Source of the DNA: Chitinophagaceae bacterium
GTDB lineage: Bacteria > Bacteroidota > Bacteroidia > Chitinophagales > Chitinophagaceae
Direction of reading: 5' to 3'
DNA length: 49,940 nt
Assembly: GCA_024643655.1 (NCBI GenBank)
Contig: JAHEMM010000012.1
Location: forward strand, 1 to 49,940
Below, piece by piece: positions 1 to 8,564 of this stretch. Position 1 is the stretch's first letter. The number at the start of each line of letters is the position of its first letter. Below the pieces are notes generated by a model. It saw only the letters and a program-made list of their open reading frames with translations, was not told where the DNA came from and made no database searches. The translations under genes and the position numbers were made by a program.

Positions 1-117
1 GAAGTGTTGAATTTTCAATTTCCCGAAACTGAAATGGAAGCCTGGCCTGTACAAACAATTCGAACAAGAAAAAATGATGATGAAAGTGTAATAGAACCAG
101 TAGACTTTGATCTGTAA
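1..117 (+). CDS. C-terminal end of a probable SRAP (SOS-response-associated peptidase) family protein, partial
   Basis: An open frame runs in from the left edge and stops with two consecutive TAA codons, giving 38 residues. It contains the stretch MEAWPVQTI, then a charged RKNDDES segment and IEPVDFDL at the end. The pattern of a 'PV' strand, then Asn/Asp-rich residues, then a terminal I-x-P is what I associate with the tail of YedK/HMCES-type SRAP proteins, which crosslink to abasic sites in single-stranded DNA. The catalytic N-terminal Cys lies outside the window, so the family call is tentative. The stop is 3 bp from the stop of the convergent MBL gene. Confidence 0.35.
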   Translation, partial: EVLNFQFPETEMEAWPVQTIRTRKNDDESVIEPVDFDL

Positions 118-120
118 TAA

Positions 121-858
121 TCAAAGTTGTATAAATGGATTTTTTACATCATGATAAAAAAGAAAAGTCCAATGCTCTTGTTGGCCCTGTTCCCACCATT
201 GTTGTCTTAAATTCATTGCTTTCTTTCCATCAAAATCATATTTAGCGGCAAACTTATGTTTCATTTGTTGCAATTGTGGTGCATCATCACCACCAAAGAA
301 TATTGTTTCATTATCATCTTTAATCCAAATTACCTGATGATAGATTGAGTGGGCACCCGTAATTTCATAAAGAATATAATCATCTATTACACCTTTATCA
401 TTTAGTAAAACAACCTGAGAAGAATTTTGCAACCCCATTAATTCATCAGCAATATAAGAAGCCGACCCTTTGCCCAAAGCATATTCCAATTCTTTTTGCT
501 GCACATAATAAGTAGCATTGGGAAATGACAATCTTCTGCCCAACCCCTCTCTTTCAATTGCCAATCCACCTGCATGATCTTTGTGCAGATGCGACATGAC
601 AACTTTAGTTATTTCGGAAGGATTGATACTGGCATCCATTAAATTCTGATGCAATTGAAGCGTACCATTTTTTTCAAATCCAAGTCCCGTGTCTAAAAGA
701 ATAATGTCTTTTGAAGTAATGACAACGAATGGTTGAATTTCTACTAGCAGGCTTCCCGGAGGTCTGCTTTTAAACTCATCTGCTTTATCATTGAATGGAA
801 CAAACTGCTTTGACTTATCAACGGTAAATGTACCTTCGGAGAGTGGAATAATCTTCAT
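121..858 (-). CDS. MBL-fold metallo-hydrolase
   Basis: A 245-residue cytoplasmic protein with the metallo-beta-lactamase signature SHLHKDHAGG (H90, H92, D94, H95), the first metal-binding motif of the fold. It is preceded by a typical LLDTGLG strand-turn, and FFGGDDAP further on is probably the metal-bridging Asp region. No signal peptide is visible. The family covers lactonases, hydrolases and nucleases, and the substrate cannot be read from the sequence. It starts 15 bp after the rodA stop on the same strand, so it is probably the last gene of the mre/PBP2/rodA transcript. Whether it has a role in envelope growth is unknown. Confidence 0.8.
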   Translation of the reverse strand: MKIIPLSEGTFTVDKSKQFVPFNDKADEFKSRPPGSLLVEIQPFVVITSKDIILLDTGLGFEKNGTLQLHQNLMDASINPSEITKVVMSHLHKDHAGGLAIEREGLGRRLSFPNATYYVQQKELEYALGKGSASYIADELMGLQNSSQVVLLNDKGVIDDYILYEITGAHSIYHQVIWIKDDNETIFFGGDDAPQLQQMKHKFAAKYDFDGKKAMNLRQQWWEQGQQEHWTFLFYHDVKNPFIQL

Positions 859-873
859 AATAAAAGATGCAAA

Positions 874-2214
874 TTAACGTAAAACCATTTGCCGGTCTGC
901 ATCTAATCTTATTAATATAAAAAGAAGAATTGTAAATGTAAGCAAGGAAGTGCCACCATAACTGATAAACGGCAACGGTATACCAATAACAGGCGCAAGG
1001 CCAACTGTCATTCCGATATTAATAGCGATATGAAAAAAGAAAACGCCGGCAACACCATAGGCATAACATCGGCTGAATGTGCTTCGTTGCCGCTCAGCAA
1101 TAGTAACTATCCGAAAAAGCATGATGAGATACAATCCCAATAAAATTATACTGCCAACAAAGCCAAACCCTTCCCCCACTGTACAAAAAATAAAATCCGT
1201 ACGTTGCTCGGGAACAAAATCGTAACGGGTTTGTGTAGCGTTTAAAAACCCTTTCCCAAATACTCTTCCGCTTCCAATTGCAATTTTTGATTGACGTACA
1301 TTATAACTACTTCCACTTTCTTTTTTCTTTTTCGACTCAGCCTTAGTCAGTGTATTATCTTTTTCAACATATGGATTATCCTTACCAAACAAATCATAGA
1401 TACGTTCTATCTGATGTTTTTGTAATATGTTTTCGAAAATATAAGGCACAGCAAATCGTTGTATTCCTACACATAGCACCCAGAATAATACGATCCGCAT
1501 TAGTATCGCTTTGTTCCGTTTTATTTGTCTGCGAAAAATATAAATGATCAATGCTGCAATTGTCGTAAGAATAATCGCCAGTGTATTTGGATCGATGATA
1601 ATTGTTGCCACTATTAATGCCGCTACCGCAAACCCAATTAACAATATAATAGAAGGTAAACCTTCTCTATACATTACAATAAAAAAAGAAAAATAGACCA
1701 ACGCCAACCCGGTTTCGCTTTGAAGAATAGTAAGCGCTGCTGGCAATAATGCAATTCCGGTTGCAATCATTTGAGAGCGGATTCTGGTAAAATCTGTTTC
1801 TGGCCTTGATAAATATTTTGCCAATGCCAATGAAACAAATATTTTACAAAACTCTGCGGGTTGAAAGTTAAAGGCACCCATTTTAATGATCGACTCCGTT
1901 CCTTTGATCTTGGAATGAAAAGGAAAAACAATCAGTAATAGAAAAATTCCAATAGCATACCATAAATTAGCAGTGGCTGAAAAAAACTTGCTATCCGTTA
2001 GTAAAATAAAAAAAGCAATGACCGCCCCTGTCAAAAAAAAGAAAAACTGTTTACTATAGTCCGTTTTAAAACCAAGAAAAGTTTGAATAATGGCATCCCC
2101 TTCTTTATATGTAGCCGCAAATATGGCCGTAAGACCAACTGCAACGAGTAGCAGATAAATCCAGATTAAACTCCAATCTATCCCTTTAGACAATGCAGGA
2201 TTTTGTTGTTTCAT
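874..2214 (-). CDS. rodA: Rod shape-determining protein RodA (SEDS glycosyltransferase)
   Basis: A 446-residue multi-pass membrane protein of the SEDS family, the peptidoglycan polymerase of the elongasome that works with PBP2. Family signatures include the QSKIAIGSGRVFGKG motif, then FVPEQRTDFIF and GEGFGFVG, and near the C-terminus IGIPLPFISYGGTSLL. About ten hydrophobic segments are visible. It is longer than a typical 370-residue RodA because of a long central hydrophobic stretch and a Lys/Ser-rich extracytoplasmic loop (about residues 270-305) just before the QSKIAIG motif. The start codon overlaps the PBP2 stop as ATGA, which indicates translational coupling. RodA rather than FtsW is favoured by the PBP2 and mreBCD neighbours. 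Confidence 0.93.
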   Translation of the reverse strand: MKQQNPALSKGIDWSLIWIYLLLVAVGLTAIFAATYKEGDAIIQTFLGFKTDYSKQFFFFLTGAVIAFFILLTDSKFFSATANLWYAIGIFLLLIVFPFHSKIKGTESIIKMGAFNFQPAEFCKIFVSLALAKYLSRPETDFTRIRSQMIATGIALLPAALTILQSETGLALVYFSFFIVMYREGLPSIILLIGFAVAALIVATIIIDPNTLAIILTTIAALIIYIFRRQIKRNKAILMRIVLFWVLCVGIQRFAVPYIFENILQKHQIERIYDLFGKDNPYVEKDNTLTKAESKKKKESGSSYNVRQSKIAIGSGRVFGKGFLNATQTRYDFVPEQRTDFIFCTVGEGFGFVGSIILLGLYLIMLFRIVTIAERQRSTFSRCYAYGVAGVFFFHIAINIGMTVGLAPVIGIPLPFISYGGTSLLTFTILLFILIRLDADRQMVLR

Positions 2215-4310
2215 GATACTTTCTGAACTACAGGTTTACGAAAATATTTTTCTACTGGTATAATTATAGCAGTTTCGGTAACTTTTTTCATTGGTATAGG
2301 CATTCTTCCTGGAACTTCTTTTACCGGACTATTCATTGCTCTTAAATACTTCTTTATATAAGCACTATCCTTAGTTGTTTTAAACCATTTGTATGCCCGA
2401 ATGGAGTCTTCTTTATATTGTACCCGTTTGAAATATGCAGGCATTAAATTTGCTTTTGATATCCGTTCAAGATCTGCTTCACTCTTTTTCATCAATGTAT
2501 CGTTGATATATTTTTCCAGTAATATTCTAGAAATTGGACCTGCCCAGGTAGAACCAAAGCCAGCATTTTGAACAAATACTGCAATCGCAATTTTAGGATT
2601 TTCTTTAGGGGCAAAACAAACAAACATCGAATTATTAGGCAATTTAATTCTCCTGCCATCCAGTATTGTATAATTCTCCGCCGTTCCGGTTTTTGCACAA
2701 ACATCAATACCTGGAATTTGCGCTACTCTTGCCGTACCAAATTTCACTACATCATTCATGCCTTCAATTACTGCAGTATAAGCCGTATCAGAAATCTGAG
2801 TAAAGACATTATGCCTTTTTCTGAATTTATTAAGCAATGTAGAGTCATCATCTGTCTCTCCATCAATCTTATCTACAAAATGTGGCGTAAAATAATAACC
2901 TCTGTTTGCAACGATACACATGGCATTGGCCATTTGTAAAGGAGTGGTCAGCATTTTATCCTGTCCGATTCCCAATGTAAGATTAGTACAAGATGTCCAA
3001 CGGCCATTATTCTCTTTATTATATACAGAGGTATCAGGTATATTTCCTTTGTTCTCATTAGGTAAATCAAGCCCTAATTTAACGCCGAGACCAAATGCAT
3101 TCATATATTCTTTCCATTTAAGGTATCCCAGTTTTACATTTCTATATTTAGGGTTGTCTACCGCTAATCTATACACATGGGCATAATATGCATTACAAGA
3201 GTTTGCAATGGATAAGCGAACATTTGCAGCATGACCTCCCCCGGAGTGCGTACAAGCTGGTTTACCATGGCCACATAATGTATATCTTCCTCCACAAGGA
3301 TAACCATAAGAAGGAGTAATCACACCTTCGTCTAATGCAACCAATGCACCCAACGGCTTGAAAGTTGAACCTGGTTCATACCTTCCGCCAATGGCCCTGT
3401 TGAGCATCGGGCCTGTAACATCCAACACTAATTTGCTGTAGTTTTTACTTCCATCCGGACCAGTAAGATCATTAGGATCATAATTAGGGCCAGAGACCAT
3501 TGCTAAAATTCCACCTGTTTTAGGATCAATTGCAACTAAGCCTCCAACTTTATTTGACATGAGCTTTTCGGCCAATTGTTGCAATTCAATATCGATTGAT
3601 GTTTTCAATCCTCTTCCTGCTATTGATGCAGTATCAAAAGAACCATTTTCATAATGCCCAACCAATCGGTTTTTATTATCTTTTATCATATACTGAACAC
3701 CTCGCTGCCCCATCAACACATCTTCATAATATGACTCCAATCCAGTTTTACCAATATAATCTCCCTGCTTATAAAAATTTCCTGACCGTTCAATATCTCT
3801 TGCATCGGCTTCCCGGATATAACCTAATATATGTGCAGCTGCATTAAACGGATATGTTCGTAAAGGCCTTTCTACCAAATTGAACCCTGGATACTTCCAG
3901 CTATTTTCTTCAAATCTTGCTTGGATGTCTTTCGTCAAAAGTCCTTTAAAAATAGATGGGCGTACAGGGCCGTTCTTAAACCTTGCGTCGTTCACCCTTT
4001 GAATAAACTCTTCAATAGTAATTCCCATTAACTGGCAAAAATCTAATGTATCAATACCCTTTATCTCTGAAGGAGTAACCATCAGATCATAAATGATTGT
4101 ATTATTTAAAATAGCTCTTCCTTTTCTGTCAAAAATAATCCCCCGTTCTGGATAATCTACTTTAGCAAAAACTGCATTATCCATAGCAGCTAGCTGGCGA
4201 TGTCTTCCATCAATGATTTGCAGATAAAAAAGCTGGGCAATAATAAAGATAAATGCTACCAGAAATATAATACGTATGACCTTACTTCTTGATTGATTAA
4301 AAACAGACAT
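2211..4310 (-). CDS. mrdA: Penicillin-binding protein 2 (elongation-specific peptidoglycan transpeptidase)
   Basis: A 699-residue class B PBP anchored by one N-terminal membrane helix (about residues 11-30). A PBP dimerisation domain follows (PERGIIFDRKG motif, about residues 54-64), then the transpeptidase domain. The active-site motifs are complete: S315-T-F-K318, S371-C-N373 and K540-T-G-T543. Between the first two lies a Cys/His-rich stretch (C339, C346, C353, H354, H360); E. coli PBP2 has a structural zinc site in the corresponding part of the fold, so this may be a metal site too. It crosslinks the glycan made by RodA, and its 3' end overlaps rodA by 4 bp. A 154-bp gap with a candidate promoter separates it from mreD. 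Confidence 0.93.
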   Translation of the reverse strand: MSVFNQSRSKVIRIIFLVAFIFIIAQLFYLQIIDGRHRQLAAMDNAVFAKVDYPERGIIFDRKGRAILNNTIIYDLMVTPSEIKGIDTLDFCQLMGITIEEFIQRVNDARFKNGPVRPSIFKGLLTKDIQARFEENSWKYPGFNLVERPLRTYPFNAAAHILGYIREADARDIERSGNFYKQGDYIGKTGLESYYEDVLMGQRGVQYMIKDNKNRLVGHYENGSFDTASIAGRGLKTSIDIELQQLAEKLMSNKVGGLVAIDPKTGGILAMVSGPNYDPNDLTGPDGSKNYSKLVLDVTGPMLNRAIGGRYEPGSTFKPLGALVALDEGVITPSYGYPCGGRYTLCGHGKPACTHSGGGHAANVRLSIANSCNAYYAHVYRLAVDNPKYRNVKLGYLKWKEYMNAFGLGVKLGLDLPNENKGNIPDTSVYNKENNGRWTSCTNLTLGIGQDKMLTTPLQMANAMCIVANRGYYFTPHFVDKIDGETDDDSTLLNKFRKRHNVFTQISDTAYTAVIEGMNDVVKFGTARVAQIPGIDVCAKTGTAENYTILDGRRIKLPNNSMFVCFAPKENPKIAIAVFVQNAGFGSTWAGPISRILLEKYINDTLMKKSEADLERISKANLMPAYFKRVQYKEDSIRAYKWFKTTKDSAYIKKYLRAMNSPVKEVPGRMPIPMKKVTETAIIIPVEKYFRKPVVQKVS

Positions 4311-4367
4311 GGAGCGACTAAAAACTAAGTAGTGAGAATGAGAAAATAAATAATTTGAAATCTTTTA

Positions 4368-4399
4368 CAAAGTACGAAATAGAAAAGGCGGTTTCCAAA
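4368..4399 (-). promoter_or_regulatory. Candidate Bacteroidota-type promoter for PBP2-rodA-MBL
   Basis: On the minus strand a TTTG box (4396-4399) is followed after 21 bp by TACTTTG (4368-4374), close to the Bacteroidota -33/-7 consensus although the TA-TTTG spacing is one base short. Predicted transcription would begin about 50 bp before the PBP2 start. It would allow PBP2-rodA expression independently of mreBCD. Confidence 0.4.
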
Positions 4400-4464
4400 T
4401 CTAATTGCCAATAAAATATATATTTAAGAAAATATTTTATCCTAAATCGGAAATTTTTAATTCA

Positions 4465-4998
4465 TCAGGCAGTATTCGTTCTGAATTTTAATTTTCGTGG
4501 GAATAATAACTCGACAGTAATGATGAGGAGCATACTGATACCAGTAGTGGAAATAACTTTTATAATAAAATCAAGAAAGCTGCCGAAACTAAGCCATTGT
4601 AAAAACACCATATAACCATGGTGTAATAACGTAAGCACAAAAATATAGACGAGATAAGGAGTCCAAAGCATGGCTTTTGGTGATGGTTCCCGGTAATTAA
4701 ATTCTGAAGAGTCTTTTGGTGTAAGGATGGTGATTAAAAAAGGGCGGACATAAGCTATTAACAGGCAAGCGGCAGCATGTAAGCCTGGTGTCATAGTAAA
4801 ATAGTCAAGTGTAAGCCCGGTAAGAAAACCGATAATAAGCAACCATTGTCTTGAAACGGAGAAAGGAAGCCACAATAAAAAAATGAAATATAGATAAGGC
4901 GTAATAAAACGATGTAGATGCGGAATTTTATTCAGCAAAAACACCTGTATCAAAATGAATACAGCGAATCGTACAATATTTCTTAGTAAGTCACTCAC
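4465..4998 (-). CDS. mreD: Rod shape-determining protein MreD
   Basis: A 177-residue, very hydrophobic protein with about five or six membrane segments, starting MSDLLRNIVRFAVFILIQV. Sequence conservation in MreD is low, and the call rests on size, topology and position directly after mreC, with which it overlaps by 4 bp (ATGA). The segment GLTLDYFTMTPGLHAAACLL matches the usual MreD pattern of a G-x-x-x-D-x-x-x-x-x-x-G-x-x-A helix. It is part of the inner-membrane MreCD scaffold linking MreB filaments to PBP2/RodA. Confidence 0.85.
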   Translation of the reverse strand: MSDLLRNIVRFAVFILIQVFLLNKIPHLHRFITPYLYFIFLLWLPFSVSRQWLLIIGFLTGLTLDYFTMTPGLHAAACLLIAYVRPFLITILTPKDSSEFNYREPSPKAMLWTPYLVYIFVLTLLHHGYMVFLQWLSFGSFLDFIIKVISTTGISMLLIITVELLFPRKLKFRTNTA

Positions 4999-5873
4999 TT
5001 TTTAGCATTTTTAGGATCTTCAATCTTCTTCTTTGTATCCTTGTTCAGCTTTATTTGTTCTTCGTATTGGATATTCTCCACTACAAAAACCTGTTGCAGA
5101 TTATAAAACCTGGCTCCGGGTTTTATTTTCAAAACGTAAAAATTAGTACTCTTATCTGTAACTACCTCTGCTATGGTGCCTAACATATATCCCGGAGGGA
5201 AATTATAAGAGTATGTACTTGTTAAGACAGTGTCCCCTTTTTTAATTTCAATACTTTTGGGAATTCCTTTGAGTGTAAGTAATCTGGGGTCTTTACCATC
5301 CCAATCTACTGTACCAAAATCTCCTGTTTTCTTAAGTGATGCATTAACTTTTTGCTGCACATGTAATAAACTCATAACCTGACAAAAGTTCGGACTCACA
5401 TTTACTACCACACCCACTGCACTTCCATCTGAACTAAGCACTGCCATATTATCCTTTATACCATGGTTGGAACCACGATTCAATTGCAAATAGTTTTTCT
5501 GACTGTTGACGGTATTATAAATCACAGTTGCGGGTCTGAAATAATAACGTCGGTAATTACCTAATGTGTCTGAAGGAATAGTATCCTGTACAATTTTCAT
5601 TGTCGTATCAACAACATTAAAATTTTGGGACAGCAAATTCATTAAAGAGTCGTTCATTTTATGCACTCTTCTATTTTCTTCCTGAAGAGTAAAATAATCT
5701 TCCACTTTATTGTATTTGGAATTTACCCAGCCGGTAAACTCATTGGCTACACCCAATCCTTTTGCTTTGTGAAATCTATTATAGGTAAATAAAAACCATA
5801 ATGCCATCCCTTGTAGAAAAAGGAATGTAAGTAAGGTTCTGTACCGTCGTATAAAGAGAAATATGTTCCGCAT
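4995..5873 (-). CDS. mreC: Rod shape-determining protein MreC
   Basis: A 292-residue bitopic protein with a basic N-terminus and one membrane helix (about residues 8-30), then a heptad-like coiled coil (about 55-85). The beta-rich MreC domain follows, with the family motifs LNRGSNHGIKDNMAVLSSDG and VGVVVNVSPNFCQVM. The C-terminus is a Lys-rich tail. In the periplasm it binds PBP2 and helps activate the elongasome. Its start codon directly abuts a GC-rich repeat (TTAGGGG then TATG on the coding strand), so the repeat occupies the ribosome-binding region. It overlaps mreD by 4 bp and follows mreB after 120 bp. Confidence 0.92.
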   Translation of the reverse strand: MRNIFLFIRRYRTLLTFLFLQGMALWFLFTYNRFHKAKGLGVANEFTGWVNSKYNKVEDYFTLQEENRRVHKMNDSLMNLLSQNFNVVDTTMKIVQDTIPSDTLGNYRRYYFRPATVIYNTVNSQKNYLQLNRGSNHGIKDNMAVLSSDGSAVGVVVNVSPNFCQVMSLLHVQQKVNASLKKTGDFGTVDWDGKDPRLLTLKGIPKSIEIKKGDTVLTSTYSYNFPPGYMLGTIAEVVTDKSTNFYVLKIKPGARFYNLQQVFVVENIQYEEQIKLNKDTKKKIEDPKNAKK

Positions 5874-5893
5874 ACCCCTAACCCCAAAAAGGA
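5874..5893. repeat. GC-rich intergenic repeat, copy next to the mreC start
   Basis: A C-rich block (CCCCTAACCCC followed by AAAAAGG) in otherwise AT-rich DNA, immediately upstream of the mreC ATG. It resembles the short GC-rich palindromic elements common between genes in Bacteroidota, and related blocks occur at 5963-5993 and 49866-49893. The family assignment is from memory, not from a search. Confidence 0.5.
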
Positions 5894-5962
5894 AATTTAT
5901 TTAAAGTCGTTATAGTTTGAATCTGCACCAACTCTTGAAAATAATATTAACGGAATCTTCTT

Positions 5963-5993
5963 AAGCCCCTACCTCTGAAGGGTTTGGGGAGGC
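5963..5993. repeat. GC-rich imperfect hairpin repeat between mreB and mreC
   Basis: Directly after the mreB TAG stop the coding strand reads CCTCCCCAAACCC, TTCAGAGG, then TAGGGGC. CCCC pairs with GGGG and CC with GG, giving an interrupted stem. No T-run follows, so it is not a classical terminator. It could lower mreC/mreD expression relative to mreB or protect the mreB mRNA end. Confidence 0.5.
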
Positions 5994-7019
5994 CTATCTC
6001 ATTACAAATGGATATCTGCTATAGTTTTTCAGTGCAATTCCTGTTCCCCGAACCACACTTTTCAATGGGTCGTCAGCAATATGTACAGGTAATTTAATTT
6101 TATTGCCCAATCTTTTATCCAAACCTCTCAATAAAGCACCTCCACCAGTAATATAAAGACCACGTCGATAAATATCTGCAGCCAATTCAGGTGGGGTTTG
6201 CTCCAACGCTTTCAAAATTGCCTCTTCAATTTTAAAAATACTTTTATCCAACGCTTCGGCAATTTCCTGATAACTCACCATAATTTGCTTTGGAATACCT
6301 GTTACAAGGTCACGACCATTTACAGGAAAATCATCAGGCGGGTTATCAATATCCTTCATTGCAGCACCTACCTGTATTTTAATTTGCTCTGCCGTACGTT
6401 CACCAATCAATAAACTATGGTAACGACGTAAAGCTTCCATGATATCAGCCGTAAATTCATCACCTGCTATACGGATTGACTGATCACAAACAATTCCAGC
6501 AAGGGCAATTACAGTAATTCCTGTAGTACCACCTCCGATATCGATGATCATATTACCAACTGGCTCTTCTACATCAATACCAATACCCAAAGCCGCAGCC
6601 ATTGGCTCATGAATTAAGTAAACTTCTTTAGCCCCAGCCTGTTCAGCACTGTCTCTTACTGCTCTTTTCTCTACTTCTGTGATTGACGATGGAATACAAA
6701 TCATCATTCTCCAGCTTGGGGGAAATAATGGCTTTTTAGGATAAACCAGCTTTATCAACTCTCTTATCATTAACTCGGCAGCGTTGAAATCCGCTATCAC
6801 ACCGTCTTTCAGCGGACGAACAGTACGAATGCTTTCATGGGTTTTTTCATGCATCATTAATGCTCTTTTGCCCACAGCCAGTACTTCTTTTGGATTATTG
6901 CGGTTCAAAGCAACAATACTCGGCTCGTTCACCACTACTTCATCATTATGTATAATTAAGGTATTTGCTGTACCCAGATCTATTGCAATTTCTTGTGTAA
7001 ACCAGTTAAAAAGTCCCAT
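5994..7019 (-). CDS. mreB: Rod shape-determining protein MreB (bacterial actin)
   Basis: A 341-residue, full-length MreB. The N-terminal amphipathic MGLFNWF membrane anchor is followed by the phosphate-1 loop IAIDLGTANTLI. Phosphate-2 (NMIIDIGGGTTGITVIAL) and the adenosine motif (YITGGGALLRGLD) are intact. It forms ATP-dependent filaments under the inner membrane that direct the MreCD-PBP2-RodA machinery encoded downstream. It is the first gene of the elongation cluster, with a candidate promoter at 7065-7096 and a hairpin in the leader. Its stop codon runs straight into a GC-rich repeat. Confidence 0.97.
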   Translation of the reverse strand: MGLFNWFTQEIAIDLGTANTLIIHNDEVVVNEPSIVALNRNNPKEVLAVGKRALMMHEKTHESIRTVRPLKDGVIADFNAAELMIRELIKLVYPKKPLFPPSWRMMICIPSSITEVEKRAVRDSAEQAGAKEVYLIHEPMAAALGIGIDVEEPVGNMIIDIGGGTTGITVIALAGIVCDQSIRIAGDEFTADIMEALRRYHSLLIGERTAEQIKIQVGAAMKDIDNPPDDFPVNGRDLVTGIPKQIMVSYQEIAEALDKSIFKIEEAILKALEQTPPELAADIYRRGLYITGGGALLRGLDKRLGNKIKLPVHIADDPLKSVVRGTGIALKNYSRYPFVMR

Positions 7020-7037
7020 TAATTTCTGTTGTATTTA

Positions 7038-7057
7038 CCTTTCTACCGTCAGAAAGG
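7038..7057 (-). other. Perfect 7-bp hairpin in the mreB leader
   Basis: CCTTTCT and AGAAAGG form a perfect stem around a 6-base loop, centred about 28 bp upstream of the mreB ATG. It would lie near the 5' end of the mRNA predicted from the promoter at 7065-7096. It could stabilise the transcript or be a protein-binding site. Confidence 0.4.
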
Positions 7058-7064
7058 TTGACGA

Positions 7065-7096
7065 CAAAGGTGAAGGAAAATATTTGAATAATCAAG
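7065..7096 (-). promoter_or_regulatory. Candidate promoter of mreB
   Basis: On the minus strand CTTG (7093-7096) is followed after 20 bp by CACCTTTG (7065-7072), matching the TTG-N20-TAnnTTTG pattern at all but one base of the -7 box. The predicted leader is about 40 nt. Confidence 0.45.
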
Positions 7097-7269
7097 CCAA
7101 AACCTTGCCAGATACGGTTTTTTTTCTATGTCGATTTTCTCTATATCAAATTGCAAATTTCTTCTTACAATTTATTTTCAATAAATCAATCCTCTACTGC
7201 AAATTACAGACCGACTTTTAATGATCATAATTGAACTTATTTGTAAATCCAATTGAATAACTTCATTGT

Positions 7270-8478
7270 ATGCGGATCATTTCAAAAACTGTTCTGATAT
7301 TATCATTGGTAAGTTTGTTTGCAGATATAGCAAGCGAAATGCTATATCCGGTTATTCCGGTTTACCTTAAAGAAATTGGCTTTAGTGTTTTATTAATAGG
7401 CATACTAGAAGGTGTTGTAAATTTTACCGCGGGCATTAGTAAAGGCTATTTTGGAAAACTAAGTGATGAAAAAGGAGTTCGTTTACCATTTGTAAAACTC
7501 GGTTACTTATTAGGCGCAATATCAAAACCATTGATGGCTGTTTTTGTATACCCTGTATGGATTTTTTTTGTACGAACAATTGACCGCTTAGGCAAAGGAG
7601 TAAGAACTGCCGCAAGAGATGCCTTACTTTCACAAGAAGCTACCAAAGCAACAAAAGCAAGGGTATTTGGTTTTCATCGGGCAATGGATACAGTGGGTGC
7701 CGCCATCGGACCCGTATTGGCGTTGTTGTTCTTATTTTTCTATCCCGGTGATTATAAAACACTTTTCTACCTCGCTTTTATTCCAGGCATTATTTCCATT
7801 CTTCTTATTTTTTTATTGAAAGAAAAAAAACAACCTGTTTCAACGTTAGGTAAAGGAAATTTCTTTTCCTTTTTTAAATACTGGAAAATTGCAACGCCTG
7901 CATTTAGAAAAGTAGTACCGGGGTTATTGCTATTTGCATTATTCAATAGCTCCGATATTTTTTTATTACTGATAACTAAGGAAACAATTGGCGAGAATAC
8001 TTTGACAATTGTAGGAGCAACGTTTAACGCTGATACCATCACTATTGGTGCTTATATTTTTTATAACCTTATTTATGCTGCCGCATCCTATCCTATGGGT
8101 GTTTTAGCAGACAAACTTGGTTTTAAAAAAATTATTCTTTGTGGATTTGTATTGTTTGCAATAGTTTATGGCGGGTTTGCATTCAACCCTTCCATTGGTG
8201 CAATATTTATCCTCTTTTCGTTGTATGGAATTTATGCTGCCGCTACGGAAGGTGTCATCAAAGCATGGATCACCAATTTGGCACACAAAGAGAACACAGC
8301 TACTGCCATTGGTTTTTATACCAGTTGTGAAAGTATTTGTGCATTGTTTGCCAGTATTATAGCTGGCGCATTATGGACAAATTTTGGAAGCACAACAACT
8401 TTTATTGCTACTGCCTGCATTAGCCTCATCGTTTTTTTATATTTTCTTTTGAGGTACAGAACTATAGAAACTGAATAG
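7270..8478 (+). CDS. MFS transporter
   Basis: A 402-residue membrane protein with about 12 hydrophobic helices. It opens with LFADIASEMLYPVIPVYL, a conserved Asp plus 'SEM' pattern in helix 1 of one MFS subgroup. The signature loop 2-3 region contains GKLSDEKG, and DRLGKGVRTAARDALL follows helix 4. A second basic loop (YPMGVLADKLGFKK) marks the symmetric C-terminal half. The substrate cannot be inferred; relatives are annotated as drug or metabolite exporters. It is divergent from mreB across 250 bp and about 86 bp upstream of a small exported protein on the same strand. Confidence 0.8.
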   Translation: MRIISKTVLILSLVSLFADIASEMLYPVIPVYLKEIGFSVLLIGILEGVVNFTAGISKGYFGKLSDEKGVRLPFVKLGYLLGAISKPLMAVFVYPVWIFFVRTIDRLGKGVRTAARDALLSQEATKATKARVFGFHRAMDTVGAAIGPVLALLFLFFYPGDYKTLFYLAFIPGIISILLIFLLKEKKQPVSTLGKGNFFSFFKYWKIATPAFRKVVPGLLLFALFNSSDIFLLLITKETIGENTLTIVGATFNADTITIGAYIFYNLIYAAASYPMGVLADKLGFKKIILCGFVLFAIVYGGFAFNPSIGAIFILFSLYGIYAAATEGVIKAWITNLAHKENTATAIGFYTSCESICALFASIIAGALWTNFGSTTTFIATACISLIVFLYFLLRYRTIETE

Positions 8479-8564
8479 TCAACTTTTTTTGATTGCAATA
8501 ATCTTTGGCACAAAAATGGTATTAGTTGAGTAATTATTTTTATTCTTCCACCAAAAAACCATTT

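Noticed and set aside
7270-8478. Specific drug-efflux assignment for the MFS gene
   Set aside because: Sequence motifs show only the superfamily; no substrate-determining feature or regulator is nearby.
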